Assembly (NCBI RefSeq): GCF_019834675.1 | Contig: NZ_JABUBU010000023.1 | Location: 1-44,176, forward strand | DNA from: Rhodococcoides corynebacterioides | GTDB taxonomy: Bacteria > Actinomycetota > Actinomycetes > Mycobacteriales > Mycobacteriaceae | Reading direction: 5' to 3' | Length of the DNA: 44,176 bases | Shown here: positions 23,612 through 31,777 of the stretch, piece by piece | Position numbering within the stretch: position 1 is the first letter of the stretch | How the letters are laid out: the number at the start of each line of letters is the position of its first letter | Notes under the pieces: generated by a model | The model's input: only the letters and a program-made list of their open reading frames with translations | Databases searched by the model: none | What the model was told of the DNA's origin: nothing | Translations under genes and position numbers: made by a program

Positions 23612-24707
23612 AATCGCCGTCGTCCACGAGCGGCTCACCGAGATCGCCGGCTCCGAGCACGTCGTCGAGCAGTTGTCGATCCAGTGGCCGCAGGCGCAGG
23701 TGTACGCGCCCATCGCACGCCCGGAAGGCATTCCGGCCGGGCTGAGTTCGCCGCCGCACACCACGTGGCTCAACCGCATCTACGACGGGATAGGGCAGCG
23801 TTCCTACGCCCCGGTGCTGCCGCTCATGCCGCTCGCGTTCCGGCGTCTCCCGCTTCGCGACGTCGACGCCGTCGTGGTCAGCCACCACGCCTTCGCGACG
23901 CAGACCGTGCACGCCACGGACGCCCCGGTGATCGCGTACGTACACAGTCCGGCGCGGTGGGCCTGGGACAAGGAGCTGCGCGCCGGCGAGGGCGGCGGCA
24001 AGGCGGGTGCGGCCATCCTCACCGGCCTGTCCGCAGTGGCTCGCCGCTGCGAGATCGGCGCCGCGCCACGGCTGCGCACGGTGGTGGCGAACTCGTCGGC
24101 GGTCGCCGAGCGCATCGCGAACTGGTGGGGACGCGACGACGCGCTCGTCGTCCATCCGCCCGTCGACACCGAGGGCTTCACGCCGGATCCGTCCGTCGAG
24201 CGCGAGGACTTCTTTCTCCTCGCCGGCCGTCTGGTCCCCTACAAGCGCCCCGACATCGCCATCCGGGCGGCGGCGAAAGCCGGTGTGCGGCTGGTGGTCG
24301 CAGGCGACGGCCGGGCGATGGACCAGTGCCGTGCCCTCGCGGGCCCGGACACCGAGTTCCTCGGCCGGGTCTCGCACGAGACGCTGCTGCACCTGCATCG
24401 CAGTTGCCGCGCCCTGCTCATGCCGGGCATCGAGGACTTCGGCATCGTGCCGGTGGAATCGATGGCGACGGGCACGCCGGTGATCGCACTCGGCGAGGGT
24501 GGCGCACTCGACTCCGTCCTCGACGGCCGGACCGGCGTTCACGTCGCACCGGGCTCCGACGAGAAGATCGTCGACGGGTTCGCGGAGGCGATGCGGTCCT
24601 TCGACCCGTCGACGTTCGACCGGGCCGACATCCGGTCGTGGGCGGAAGGGTTCTCGCGGGCCGAGTTCCGTCGCAAGATGCAGGAGGTCGTCGATGCCGC
24701 GCTCTGA
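23595..24707 (+). CDS. GT4-family glycosyltransferase (WbaZ-like)
   Basis: A 370-residue glycosyltransferase of the subgroup that includes WbaZ-type mannosyltransferases. It opens with RRIAVVHERLTEIAGSEHVVEQL, has the YVHSPARWAWD motif around residue 115, a donor-domain entry FFLLAGRLVPYKRPDIAI and the EX7E motif in IEDFGIVPVESMATGTPVI. ATG 23595 overlaps the Wzz-like gene by 17 bases and has GAGG just upstream. Third sugar transferase of the operon, so the repeat unit probably has at least four sugars counting the initiating one. Confidence 0.87.
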   Translation: MPNDRRIAVVHERLTEIAGSEHVVEQLSIQWPQAQVYAPIARPEGIPAGLSSPPHTTWLNRIYDGIGQRSYAPVLPLMPLAFRRLPLRDVDAVVVSHHAFATQTVHATDAPVIAYVHSPARWAWDKELRAGEGGGKAGAAILTGLSAVARRCEIGAAPRLRTVVANSSAVAERIANWWGRDDALVVHPPVDTEGFTPDPSVEREDFFLLAGRLVPYKRPDIAIRAAAKAGVRLVVAGDGRAMDQCRALAGPDTEFLGRVSHETLLHLHRSCRALLMPGIEDFGIVPVESMATGTPVIALGEGGALDSVLDGRTGVHVAPGSDEKIVDGFAEAMRSFDPSTFDRADIRSWAEGFSRAEFRRKMQEVVDAAL

Positions 24708-25971
24708 TCGACCCCGGTACACCTCCACTCCCCTGGATCGCACCTTCGTGCCGGCCCGGTCCATCGCCGTGCTCGGACCGATCACCGGTGTGACCGCCGA
24801 CGCCGTGCGCGAGGTCCTGACCGCGGCCCGATCCGCGTCCCCGACCTCCCGCATCGCGCTCGATCCTCGTGCAGACCAGCGCATCTGGTCGTATCGCGAC
24901 GACATCGCCGGTGGGGTCGCGGTGACCGAACGGCCCGATCTGCCGACCGACGATCTCGGCGAGCTCATGAACCGCATCCGCGAGCGAGACGGCGCGCGAC
25001 TGCCCGTCGAGGTGATCCTCTGCGGGGACTACACGGTGGTGGACTACTCCCACGGCGTCGGGGACGGGCAGTTCGGCATCCTGCTGGTCGGAGTCGCCGC
25101 CGGCGATCCCGACGGCACTCTCTCCCCGACCCTCGCACCCGCGTTGCCGGCCGACGCCACCCGGCGCGCCCTGTGGCGCCACTACCGCGAGAACCCCCGC
25201 GCCGTCCGGGATCTGCGCCGCGTCCGCGCGGACCACGCCCGCCCCGACACCGCCGACGACGGGGTGCCCACCCGCACCGTCGACAACTGGGCGAAGACCA
25301 AGACCTGCCGTGCCGAGTTCATGACCCCCGAGGTCTCGGCCGCACTGGAGGCGTGGGCGCGCGAGCACGCCCCGGGCGCGACGGCGGCGTCCGTCACCGT
25401 CGCCCTGGTGAACGCGGCGCTGCGCGCCGAGCAGGTGGCGCTCGACGATCACGTGATGATCCTCTTCAACTGCCGGCGCTACCTCGCCGAAGCGGACCGG
25501 ACGGGCCACGGCAACTTCGCCATCGGCATTCCCGTGCGCGTCGGCGCCGGTGCGACGCCGGGCCTCGTGGCCACCGTGATGAAGGACGTCATCGACTCCG
25601 GCTGGCCCCTGGCCGTTCTCGGGGCCTCGGAGGCCCGGAGCGCGCTCACCCGGCACCGGATCGCTTCGGTGGCGGACGACACCGGCACCGTCACCGTGCC
25701 GGACCGACTGCGCCTCGCGGTCAGCGACCTCGGCAACCTCACCGGCCTGTACCGCCACCTCGAATTCGCCGACGACGGACGCCCGGCGCAGATGACGGCG
25801 ACGCTCGAACCCGACGGTCCGGACGGCATCACCGTCCTGGTCTCCCGGCTGAACAAGGGACGCACCCTCGCGGCGACCTTCTGCGCCGACATGATCGACC
25901 CGAACGTGGTCACGCGAGCGTTGCGGCGGGCGTGCCTCGATCCCGTCGCCCTGCTGCGTCACGGGGAGTGA
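24694..25971 (+). CDS. Condensation-fold acyltransferase (PapA/WES-like)
   Basis: 425 residues from ATG 24694, which overlaps the GT4 gene by 14 bases and has AGGAGG seven bases upstream. The fold is that of CoA-dependent acyltransferases (PapA, wax-ester synthases, NRPS condensation domains): the catalytic motif reads YSHGVGDGQ, i.e. HxxxDG with H120 and D124, with Ser replacing the first His of HHxxxDG. Later motifs are DDHVMILFNCRRYL, HGNFAIGIPVRV and LAVSDLGNL. I infer transfer of an acyl group to a sugar of the polysaccharide. Donor and acceptor are unknown. Confidence 0.7.
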   Translation: MPRSDRPRYTSTPLDRTFVPARSIAVLGPITGVTADAVREVLTAARSASPTSRIALDPRADQRIWSYRDDIAGGVAVTERPDLPTDDLGELMNRIRERDGARLPVEVILCGDYTVVDYSHGVGDGQFGILLVGVAAGDPDGTLSPTLAPALPADATRRALWRHYRENPRAVRDLRRVRADHARPDTADDGVPTRTVDNWAKTKTCRAEFMTPEVSAALEAWAREHAPGATAASVTVALVNAALRAEQVALDDHVMILFNCRRYLAEADRTGHGNFAIGIPVRVGAGATPGLVATVMKDVIDSGWPLAVLGASEARSALTRHRIASVADDTGTVTVPDRLRLAVSDLGNLTGLYRHLEFADDGRPAQMTATLEPDGPDGITVLVSRLNKGRTLAATFCADMIDPNVVTRALRRACLDPVALLRHGE

Positions 25972-25974
25972 GCC

Positions 25975-27165
25975 GTGGGGTCGCCGGTTCGGGTGCTCGC
26001 CGCAGTGGCGACGCTCGTGCTGGCGGCGTCCTGCACACCCGGCGGCGAGGTACGGACACCGAGTTCGACCACCCTGTCACCGGCGGCCGCAGACCCCGGT
26101 GAGTTACTCGAACCGCCGGAGGACTTCGTCGGGTACGCCGCACTCGACGACCTGACCTCCACGGCGGTCACCGTCCGGTACCGCTCGACCTCCGCGCGTG
26201 ACGGCTCGCCGACGGCCGTGACCGGAGTGGTATTCGTTCCCAACGGGACTCCGCCCGCCGGAGGGTGGCCGGTGGTCGCCGTCGGGCACGCCACGTCGGG
26301 GACGGCGAGTCGCTGCGCCCCGTCCACGCACACCGGCCTGCTGGGCTCGCTGCCGACGGTGCTGCCGTTCCTCGCGAACGGCTACCTCGTCACCATGACC
26401 GACTACGAGGGCCTCGGCACCTCCGACGAGCACCCCTACCTCGACGCCCGCACCGCCGGGTACAACGTGCTCGATTCGGTGCGCGCCGCCCGCGCCGTGA
26501 GCGGCGACGCCGGGGCGCGCTGGGTGGGATACGGAGTGTCCCAGGGCGGTCAGGCCGTCTGGGCCGCCAACGAGGCCGCGGCGAACTACGCCGGCGAACT
26601 CTCCTTGCTGGGCACCATCAGCGCGTCGCCGGCCACCGATCTGTCCCCGATCGTCGACGAGATGACGGCGGGCACGCTCACCGAGGAGCAGATCGTCGTC
26701 CTGCCGTCGCTGATTCGCGGACTGGAGGTGGTGCACCCCGACCTCGTCCGATCCGATTACCTCCGTGGGCAACTCGCGGATCGAGCCGACGTGTTCGCCG
26801 CGTGCGAGGGCGAGAACGCGGCCCTTCAGGCCGACATCGCCGCACGCACGACGCCGGCCGACTACGCGCCCGTCGACGACGCGGCGGCCGACCGCCTACG
26901 GGATTGGCTACGCCAGGCCCGAGTGCCGACGTCGGCCGCGTCGGCGCCGATGTTCGTAAGCTACGGCGAGGAGGATCGCCTGACGTTGCCGCAGTGGACC
27001 ATCGACGCGGCCCGCGAGGCGTGCGAGCGGGGTTCGACGGTGTTGTTGCGGGGCGCACCAGGCCAGGGACACGGCATTCTCGACTTCGGGGCGGCCCCGG
27101 CCGAGTGGCTCCGGGACCGCTACGCCGGAGCGCCCGCGCCGTCGTCGTGCGCCGAGGTGCCCTGA
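25975..27165 (+). CDS. Lipoprotein lipase of the secretory lipase family
   Basis: 396 residues, GTG start three bases after the acyltransferase. A lipobox (VLAASC) follows a short signal peptide, so the enzyme is tethered outside the membrane. Catalytic features: GYGVSQGGQAVW with the nucleophilic Ser, Asp in SYGEEDRLTLP and His in GQGHGIL. It shares the WPVVAVGHATSG and DYEGLGTSDEHPYLDAR blocks with the secreted lipase at 11845-12987. As last gene of the operon it could remove or exchange the acyl groups that the preceding gene is proposed to add, which is inference. Confidence 0.85.
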   Translation: MGSPVRVLAAVATLVLAASCTPGGEVRTPSSTTLSPAAADPGELLEPPEDFVGYAALDDLTSTAVTVRYRSTSARDGSPTAVTGVVFVPNGTPPAGGWPVVAVGHATSGTASRCAPSTHTGLLGSLPTVLPFLANGYLVTMTDYEGLGTSDEHPYLDARTAGYNVLDSVRAARAVSGDAGARWVGYGVSQGGQAVWAANEAAANYAGELSLLGTISASPATDLSPIVDEMTAGTLTEEQIVVLPSLIRGLEVVHPDLVRSDYLRGQLADRADVFAACEGENAALQADIAARTTPADYAPVDDAAADRLRDWLRQARVPTSAASAPMFVSYGEEDRLTLPQWTIDAAREACERGSTVLLRGAPGQGHGILDFGAAPAEWLRDRYAGAPAPSSCAEVP

Positions 27166-27192
27166 CTCGACTGTGTGATCACTCCCGCCACC

Positions 27193-27250
27193 GCCCCGAT
27201 GGTGTCGCTACTCGCGCCACTGCCCCGATGGTGTCGCTACTCGCGCCACT
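27193..27250. repeat. Perfect 29-bp tandem duplication at the zwf 3' end
   Basis: Positions 27193-27221 and 27222-27250 are identical, beginning GCCCCGATGGTGTCG. The right copy contains the last codons and TAG stop of zwf; the left copy repeats these bases downstream of the stop. Confidence 0.95.
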
Positions 27251-28715
27251 GCCGCTCGAACGGCAGGCGCCAGGTGTGCGGGGCGACCAGACCATGAATC
27301 GCGTTGGGCCCCCAGGACCCCGGCTGATACGTGCGCACCGGCGGCGGGTTCTCCACCAGTGGCGCGGAGACCTCCCACAGCCGTTCGATGCCCTCGGCCG
27401 TGGTGAACAGCGTGTGGTCGCCGAGCATCGCGTCGAGGATCAACCGCTCGTAGGCCTCGAGCGCGTCGTCGGCGGACTCGGTGTCCTCGAGCGCGAACTG
27501 CATGCTGGCCTTGTCCAGGCGCATACCGGGGCCCGGACGTTTGCCGTAGAAGGACAGCGAGACCTTGGAATTGTCCGTCAGATCGAAGGTCAGATGATCC
27601 GGACCCTGAGCTCCCACACCGGAATTCGCCGGGAACATGGACTTGGGCGGTTCCCGGAACGCGATGGAGACGATGCGCTGGCCCTCCGCCAACCTCTTCC
27701 CGGTCCGTAGGTAGAACGGCACCCCGGCCCAACGCCAGTTGTCGATGTGCACCCGCAGCGCCACGAAGGTGTCGGTCTCCGAGTCCGGCGCCACGCCCTC
27801 CTCGTCGCGATACCCGGCGTACTGCCCCCGTACGACGTCGGTCGGCTCCACCGGCAGCATCGACCGGAAGACCTTGTTCTTCTCCTCGCGGATGGCGTCG
27901 GGTTCCAGGGCGGTGGGGGCCTCCATCGCCACGAACGCCAGGACCTGGAACAGGTGGGTGACCACCATGTCCTTGAACGCGCCGGTCGCCTCGTAGAACC
28001 CGATGCGGCCGTCGAGACCCAGCGTCTCGGGCACGTCGATCTGCACGTGTTGGATGAACGTGCGGTTCCAGATGGGTTCGAACAGGCCGTTGGCGAAGCG
28101 GAACGCCAGGATGTTCTGCGCCGGCTCCTTGCCCAGGAAGTGGTCGATGCGGAAGATCTGGTCCTCGGCGAAGGTCTCGTGCACCGCGGCGTTGAGCTCA
28201 CGGGCGCTCGCGAGGTCGGTACCGAACGGCTTCTCCATCACGATGCGGGACCGCTCGACCAGCCGAGCCCGATCGAGCATCTCGACCACCGACAACGCGG
28301 CAGCCGGCGGAACCGACAGGTAGTGCAGTCGCTCCACCCGCGTCTCGCCGCTCCCGTCCCCACCGTCGGCGCGCAGCGCCTCCTCGGCCCGGTCGACCGC
28401 CGCGGCCAGGGCCTCCGGGCCGTCCTGCTGCGAGACGTAGGTGAGGCGTCCCTCGAACCGGTCCCATTCCTCCTGCGACGGCGACCGCGCCGAGAACGTC
28501 TCGACCGCCGTCTCGGCCATCGCCCGGAACTCCTCGTCGGTCATCGCCTCGAGCGAGGTGCCCACGATGCGCAGGCGGGGAGCCAGATCGGACAGAACCA
28601 GGTGCATCATGCCCGACAGCAGCTTGCGTTTGGCCAGGTCACCGGTGGCTCCGAACAGAACGACCACCTGCGGGCAGGGCGCGGACATCGGTGGATCGAT
28701 CCTCGAGGGCGTCAC
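27237..28715 (-). CDS. zwf: Glucose-6-phosphate dehydrogenase
   Basis: Oxidises glucose-6-phosphate to 6-phosphogluconolactone and makes NAD(P)H, the entry to the oxidative pentose-phosphate pathway. Family motifs: GATGDLAKRKL (dinucleotide fold), EKPFGTD, the active-site RIDHFLGKEP with catalytic His, and PFYLRTGKRL. From GTG 28715 it has 492 residues; an ATG at 28688 (MSAPCPQ) would give 483 and fits the family start better. No opcA, tkt or tal lies beside it, so this may be a second, stand-alone copy. The final codons lie in a tandem duplication. Divergent from the sensor kinase gene. Confidence 0.93.
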   Translation of the reverse strand: MTPSRIDPPMSAPCPQVVVLFGATGDLAKRKLLSGMMHLVLSDLAPRLRIVGTSLEAMTDEEFRAMAETAVETFSARSPSQEEWDRFEGRLTYVSQQDGPEALAAAVDRAEEALRADGGDGSGETRVERLHYLSVPPAAALSVVEMLDRARLVERSRIVMEKPFGTDLASARELNAAVHETFAEDQIFRIDHFLGKEPAQNILAFRFANGLFEPIWNRTFIQHVQIDVPETLGLDGRIGFYEATGAFKDMVVTHLFQVLAFVAMEAPTALEPDAIREEKNKVFRSMLPVEPTDVVRGQYAGYRDEEGVAPDSETDTFVALRVHIDNWRWAGVPFYLRTGKRLAEGQRIVSIAFREPPKSMFPANSGVGAQGPDHLTFDLTDNSKVSLSFYGKRPGPGMRLDKASMQFALEDTESADDALEAYERLILDAMLGDHTLFTTAEGIERLWEVSAPLVENPPPVRTYQPGSWGPNAIHGLVAPHTWRLPFERQWRE

Positions 28716-28883
28716 CGCTCACATGGTTCCACAGACCCCGAGGCGTGGGCCGGTCGTCGGATCGTCACCCGGGGGTCCGCGAACGCTTTACACTGTACGA
28801 GTACCGATACGGGAAGGGCAGTCACAGAATCATGGCCGGGATGTTCACCCACCGGTCGCACCGCGCATGACGGTCGACGCAGC

Positions 28884-31265
28884 ATGACGACCCGGGACGA
28901 GTTGTTCCCCGGCACCGATCCCACCTCGACCGCGCATCGCGAGTTCGACTGGTCCACCACCTCGCTCGGTCCCGTCGAGCACTGGCCTGCGGCCCTCGTC
29001 TCCGCCATCCGCACCGTGTTGCCCTCCGAGGTGGGGATGCTGCTCTGGTGGGGCGACGATCTGGTCCAGATCTTCAACCACGCCTACACCCCCATGGCCG
29101 GCGAGCTGTTCCCCAAGGCAGTCGGTCAACGGGCGGAGGACTGCTGGCACTTCGCGTGGGACGCCATCGGCCCCCTTGCGGACGAGGCGTTGCGCGGGAC
29201 GGCCGTGCATCGACGTCGCGAGCTGTTCCTGCTCGACCGCTTCGGCTATCCCGAGGAAACGTATTTCACGTTCTCCTACAGCCCCATTCGCGGCGAGGGC
29301 GACACCGTGAACGGCGTCTTCGTGGCCACCTCGGACGTCACGCAGGAGGTGCTCACCGAGCGCCGCCTCGCGACGCTGCGGGACCTCGGCACCGTCTCCG
29401 TCACCGCGGCCGCCGGCGTCGACAGCGTCTGCCGCGCGGTGCTGTCGCGGCTGTCGGAGAACCGGGACGACGTCCCGTTCGCCGCCGCCTACCTGGTCGG
29501 CGACGACGGGTTGCGGGAGGTGGCGTCGTTCGACACCGCCGACGCGGTCCTGAGCACCACGGACCTCGGCGACGTTGCGTCCCGCGTCGCCGCGTCGGGG
29601 GTCGCCGAGACCGTCACGGTCGGTCCGACGTCGGCCCTGGTACAGCCGCTGCTGGCGTCGTCGGACGCGCCCACGGGCGTGCTCGTCACGGGAACCAGCG
29701 AACTGCGACGCGTCGACGACCACTACCGCGTCTTCCTCGAACTCGTGGCCGGGCGCATCACCACCGCGCTCACCGATGCCCACTCCTACGCGGCCGAGCG
29801 CCGCCGCGCCGCGCAGCTCGAGGAGCTGGACGCGGACAAGACCCGCTTCTTCGAGAACGTCAGCCACGAGTTCCGCACACCCCTGACCCTCCTGCTCGGG
29901 CCGCTCGATGCCGTGCTGTCCGAAGCGGCCGACCACCTCGACGACCGCCACGTCCAGGCTCTGCAGTCGGCCCGTCGGTCCGCCCTGCGCCTGCAGAAGC
30001 TCGTCGACACGCTGCTCGACGTCGCTCGCGCGGACGCCGGGGAACTGCGACCCCGCCCGGAACCGACGGATGCCGCCGCCCTGATTCGCGACGCCGTCAA
30101 CCTGTTCCGAGACAGCACCGATCGCGCCGGGGTGGAGTTGACGATCGACAGCGACACCGGGGGCACCCTGCTGGATCTCGATCGCACGCTGTGGACCCAC
30201 CTGGTGATGAACCTGGTGTCCAACGCCGTCAAGTTCACCACCCGGGGATCCATTCGCGTCACGCTGCGCGGCCCCGTCGCAGAGGTGGACGGGGCACGCC
30301 GCCTCGTCCTCGAGGTCGCCGACACCGGACCCGGCGTCCCCGAGGCGGACCGGGGGAAGATCTTCGAGCGCTTCTACCAGGTGGCCGGGGTGTCCGGCCG
30401 CAGTCGGGAAGGATCGGGTGTCGGGCTGTCCCTGGTGTCGGACATCGTCGCAGCCCTGGGCGGCACCGTCGAGGTCACCGACAATGCCCCGCACGGAACG
30501 GTGTTCACCGTCGTGGTTCCGACGACGACCGCCGACGCCGAACCGGACACGGTGGCGCCGACCGACCTGGTCACCGATCTCGGAGCGCGCTACGTCGGCG
30601 AGGCCGAGCAGTGGCGGCCCATCGACTCCGACGGGACCCGATCGACGCAGGCCCCGCCGACGGACGGGCAACGACGGGTCCTCCTGGTCGAGGACAACGC
30701 CGACATGCGCCGCTACGTCACCGGTCTGCTCGAGGACCAGGGCTGGCACGTCGCTGCGACCGACGAAGTCGACACCGCTCTCGCGACCGCGCGGGCGACT
30801 CCGCCCGACATCATCGTCAGCGACATCATGCTGCCGGGACGCAGCGGACTGTCGCTCGTGGACGAGGCACGCTCGGACGGGCGCTTGGTCCGCGTGCCGA
30901 TCGTGCTCGTGAGCGCCCGCACCGGGTCCGCGCAGGTGATCGAGGGCCTGCGCATCGGGGCGGACGACTACGTGGTCAAGCCGTTCCAGCCGGCGGAGTT
31001 CGTGGCCCGGGTGCGCGTCCATCTGGAGCTGGCGCGACTGCGCGAGCAGTTGCTGGGCGACGCGCAGCGCGAGATCTCGTCCCTGCGGATCGCCTTGGAC
31101 AGTCGCAGTGTGCTGAGCCAGGCGGTGGGCCTGATCATGGCGCAGGAGAACGTGGGTCCGGACCGCGCGTTCGAGATCATCGCCAAGCGCAGCCAGACCG
31201 ACAACGTGAAGGCCCGCATCCTCGCCGCGCAGGTGGTGGACGACTTCGTGCGCGAGCTGGGCTGA
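28884..31265 (+). CDS. PAS-GAF-histidine kinase-receiver-ANTAR hybrid protein
   Basis: 793 residues, apparently cytosolic. Domains in order: PAS-like sensor (about 20-160, FDWSTTSLGPVEHWPAAL), GAF-like (about 165-305), HisKA with phosphoacceptor H328 (NVSHEFRTPLT), ATPase (NLVSNAVKFT, DTGPGVP, GSGVGLSLV), receiver (597-715; phosphoacceptor D647 in VSDIMLPG, K699 in VKPF) and C-terminal ANTAR (about 725-790, SQAVGLIMAQENV and NVKARILAAQVV). ANTAR domains bind paired RNA hairpins and prevent transcription termination. Start: ATG 28884; a 6-codon frame (28867-28887) ends in an ATGA overlap with it. The target RNA is unknown. Confidence 0.85.
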   Translation: MTTRDELFPGTDPTSTAHREFDWSTTSLGPVEHWPAALVSAIRTVLPSEVGMLLWWGDDLVQIFNHAYTPMAGELFPKAVGQRAEDCWHFAWDAIGPLADEALRGTAVHRRRELFLLDRFGYPEETYFTFSYSPIRGEGDTVNGVFVATSDVTQEVLTERRLATLRDLGTVSVTAAAGVDSVCRAVLSRLSENRDDVPFAAAYLVGDDGLREVASFDTADAVLSTTDLGDVASRVAASGVAETVTVGPTSALVQPLLASSDAPTGVLVTGTSELRRVDDHYRVFLELVAGRITTALTDAHSYAAERRRAAQLEELDADKTRFFENVSHEFRTPLTLLLGPLDAVLSEAADHLDDRHVQALQSARRSALRLQKLVDTLLDVARADAGELRPRPEPTDAAALIRDAVNLFRDSTDRAGVELTIDSDTGGTLLDLDRTLWTHLVMNLVSNAVKFTTRGSIRVTLRGPVAEVDGARRLVLEVADTGPGVPEADRGKIFERFYQVAGVSGRSREGSGVGLSLVSDIVAALGGTVEVTDNAPHGTVFTVVVPTTTADAEPDTVAPTDLVTDLGARYVGEAEQWRPIDSDGTRSTQAPPTDGQRRVLLVEDNADMRRYVTGLLEDQGWHVAATDEVDTALATARATPPDIIVSDIMLPGRSGLSLVDEARSDGRLVRVPIVLVSARTGSAQVIEGLRIGADDYVVKPFQPAEFVARVRVHLELARLREQLLGDAQREISSLRIALDSRSVLSQAVGLIMAQENVGPDRAFEIIAKRSQTDNVKARILAAQVVDDFVRELG

Positions 31266-31279
31266 CCCCGGCAGGCCCG

Positions 31280-31777
31280 ATGACCGACCGCAAACCCCAC
31301 GACATCTCGATCGAGACCTGGGTCGACCGGCAGATCCGGTCGGCGCAGGAGGCGGGTGCGTTCGAGAATCTGCCGGGGGCGGGCAAGCCGATCCCCGCGT
31401 CGAGTACCGACGAGTTGGCCTGGGTGCGGGGATATCTCCGGCGGGAGAATCTGCCGTCCGACGCGCTGCTCCCCACCCCGCTGCGGCTGCGCAAGGAGAT
31501 CGAGAACCTGCGGGACACGGTCGCGGGTCTGCGCACCGAGGACGCCGTGCGGGCCGAGGTGCGCGAGCTGAACCGGCGCATCATGGACTATCTGCGCATC
31601 CCCGTCGGGCCGGTGATCCCGGTGTCGCGGGTCGACGTCGACGCCGTTGTCGCGCAGTGGGTTCGAGACCGGGACGCGCTGGCCCGCGCTAGGGCGGAGG
31701 CGCGGCGCGTGCAGCCAGCACCCGCTCCGTCACCGGCTCGACGACGCGGGCTGCGATGGGGCCGACGACGGCCATGA
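31280..31777 (+). CDS. DUF1992 (DnaJ-homologue C28-like) protein
   Basis: 165 residues with the DUF1992 signature: WVDRQIRSAQEAGAFENLPGAGKP, then ELAWVRGYLRRENL, a coiled-coil-like LRKEIENLRDTVAGLR and a basic tail (PSPARRRGLRWGRRRP). The family is named for a human DnaJ-like protein but has no J-domain itself; its role is not known. ATG 31280 is 14 bases after the kinase stop. The 3' end overlaps the convergent antiporter gene by 89 bases. Confidence 0.8.
   Translation: MTDRKPHDISIETWVDRQIRSAQEAGAFENLPGAGKPIPASSTDELAWVRGYLRRENLPSDALLPTPLRLRKEIENLRDTVAGLRTEDAVRAEVRELNRRIMDYLRIPVGPVIPVSRVDVDAVVAQWVRDRDALARARAEARRVQPAPAPSPARRRGLRWGRRRP

Noticed and set aside
28867..28887. Six-codon frame MTVDAA overlapping the hybrid kinase start
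   Set aside because: Too short to judge, with no good ribosome site; mentioned with the kinase but not called as a leader peptide.
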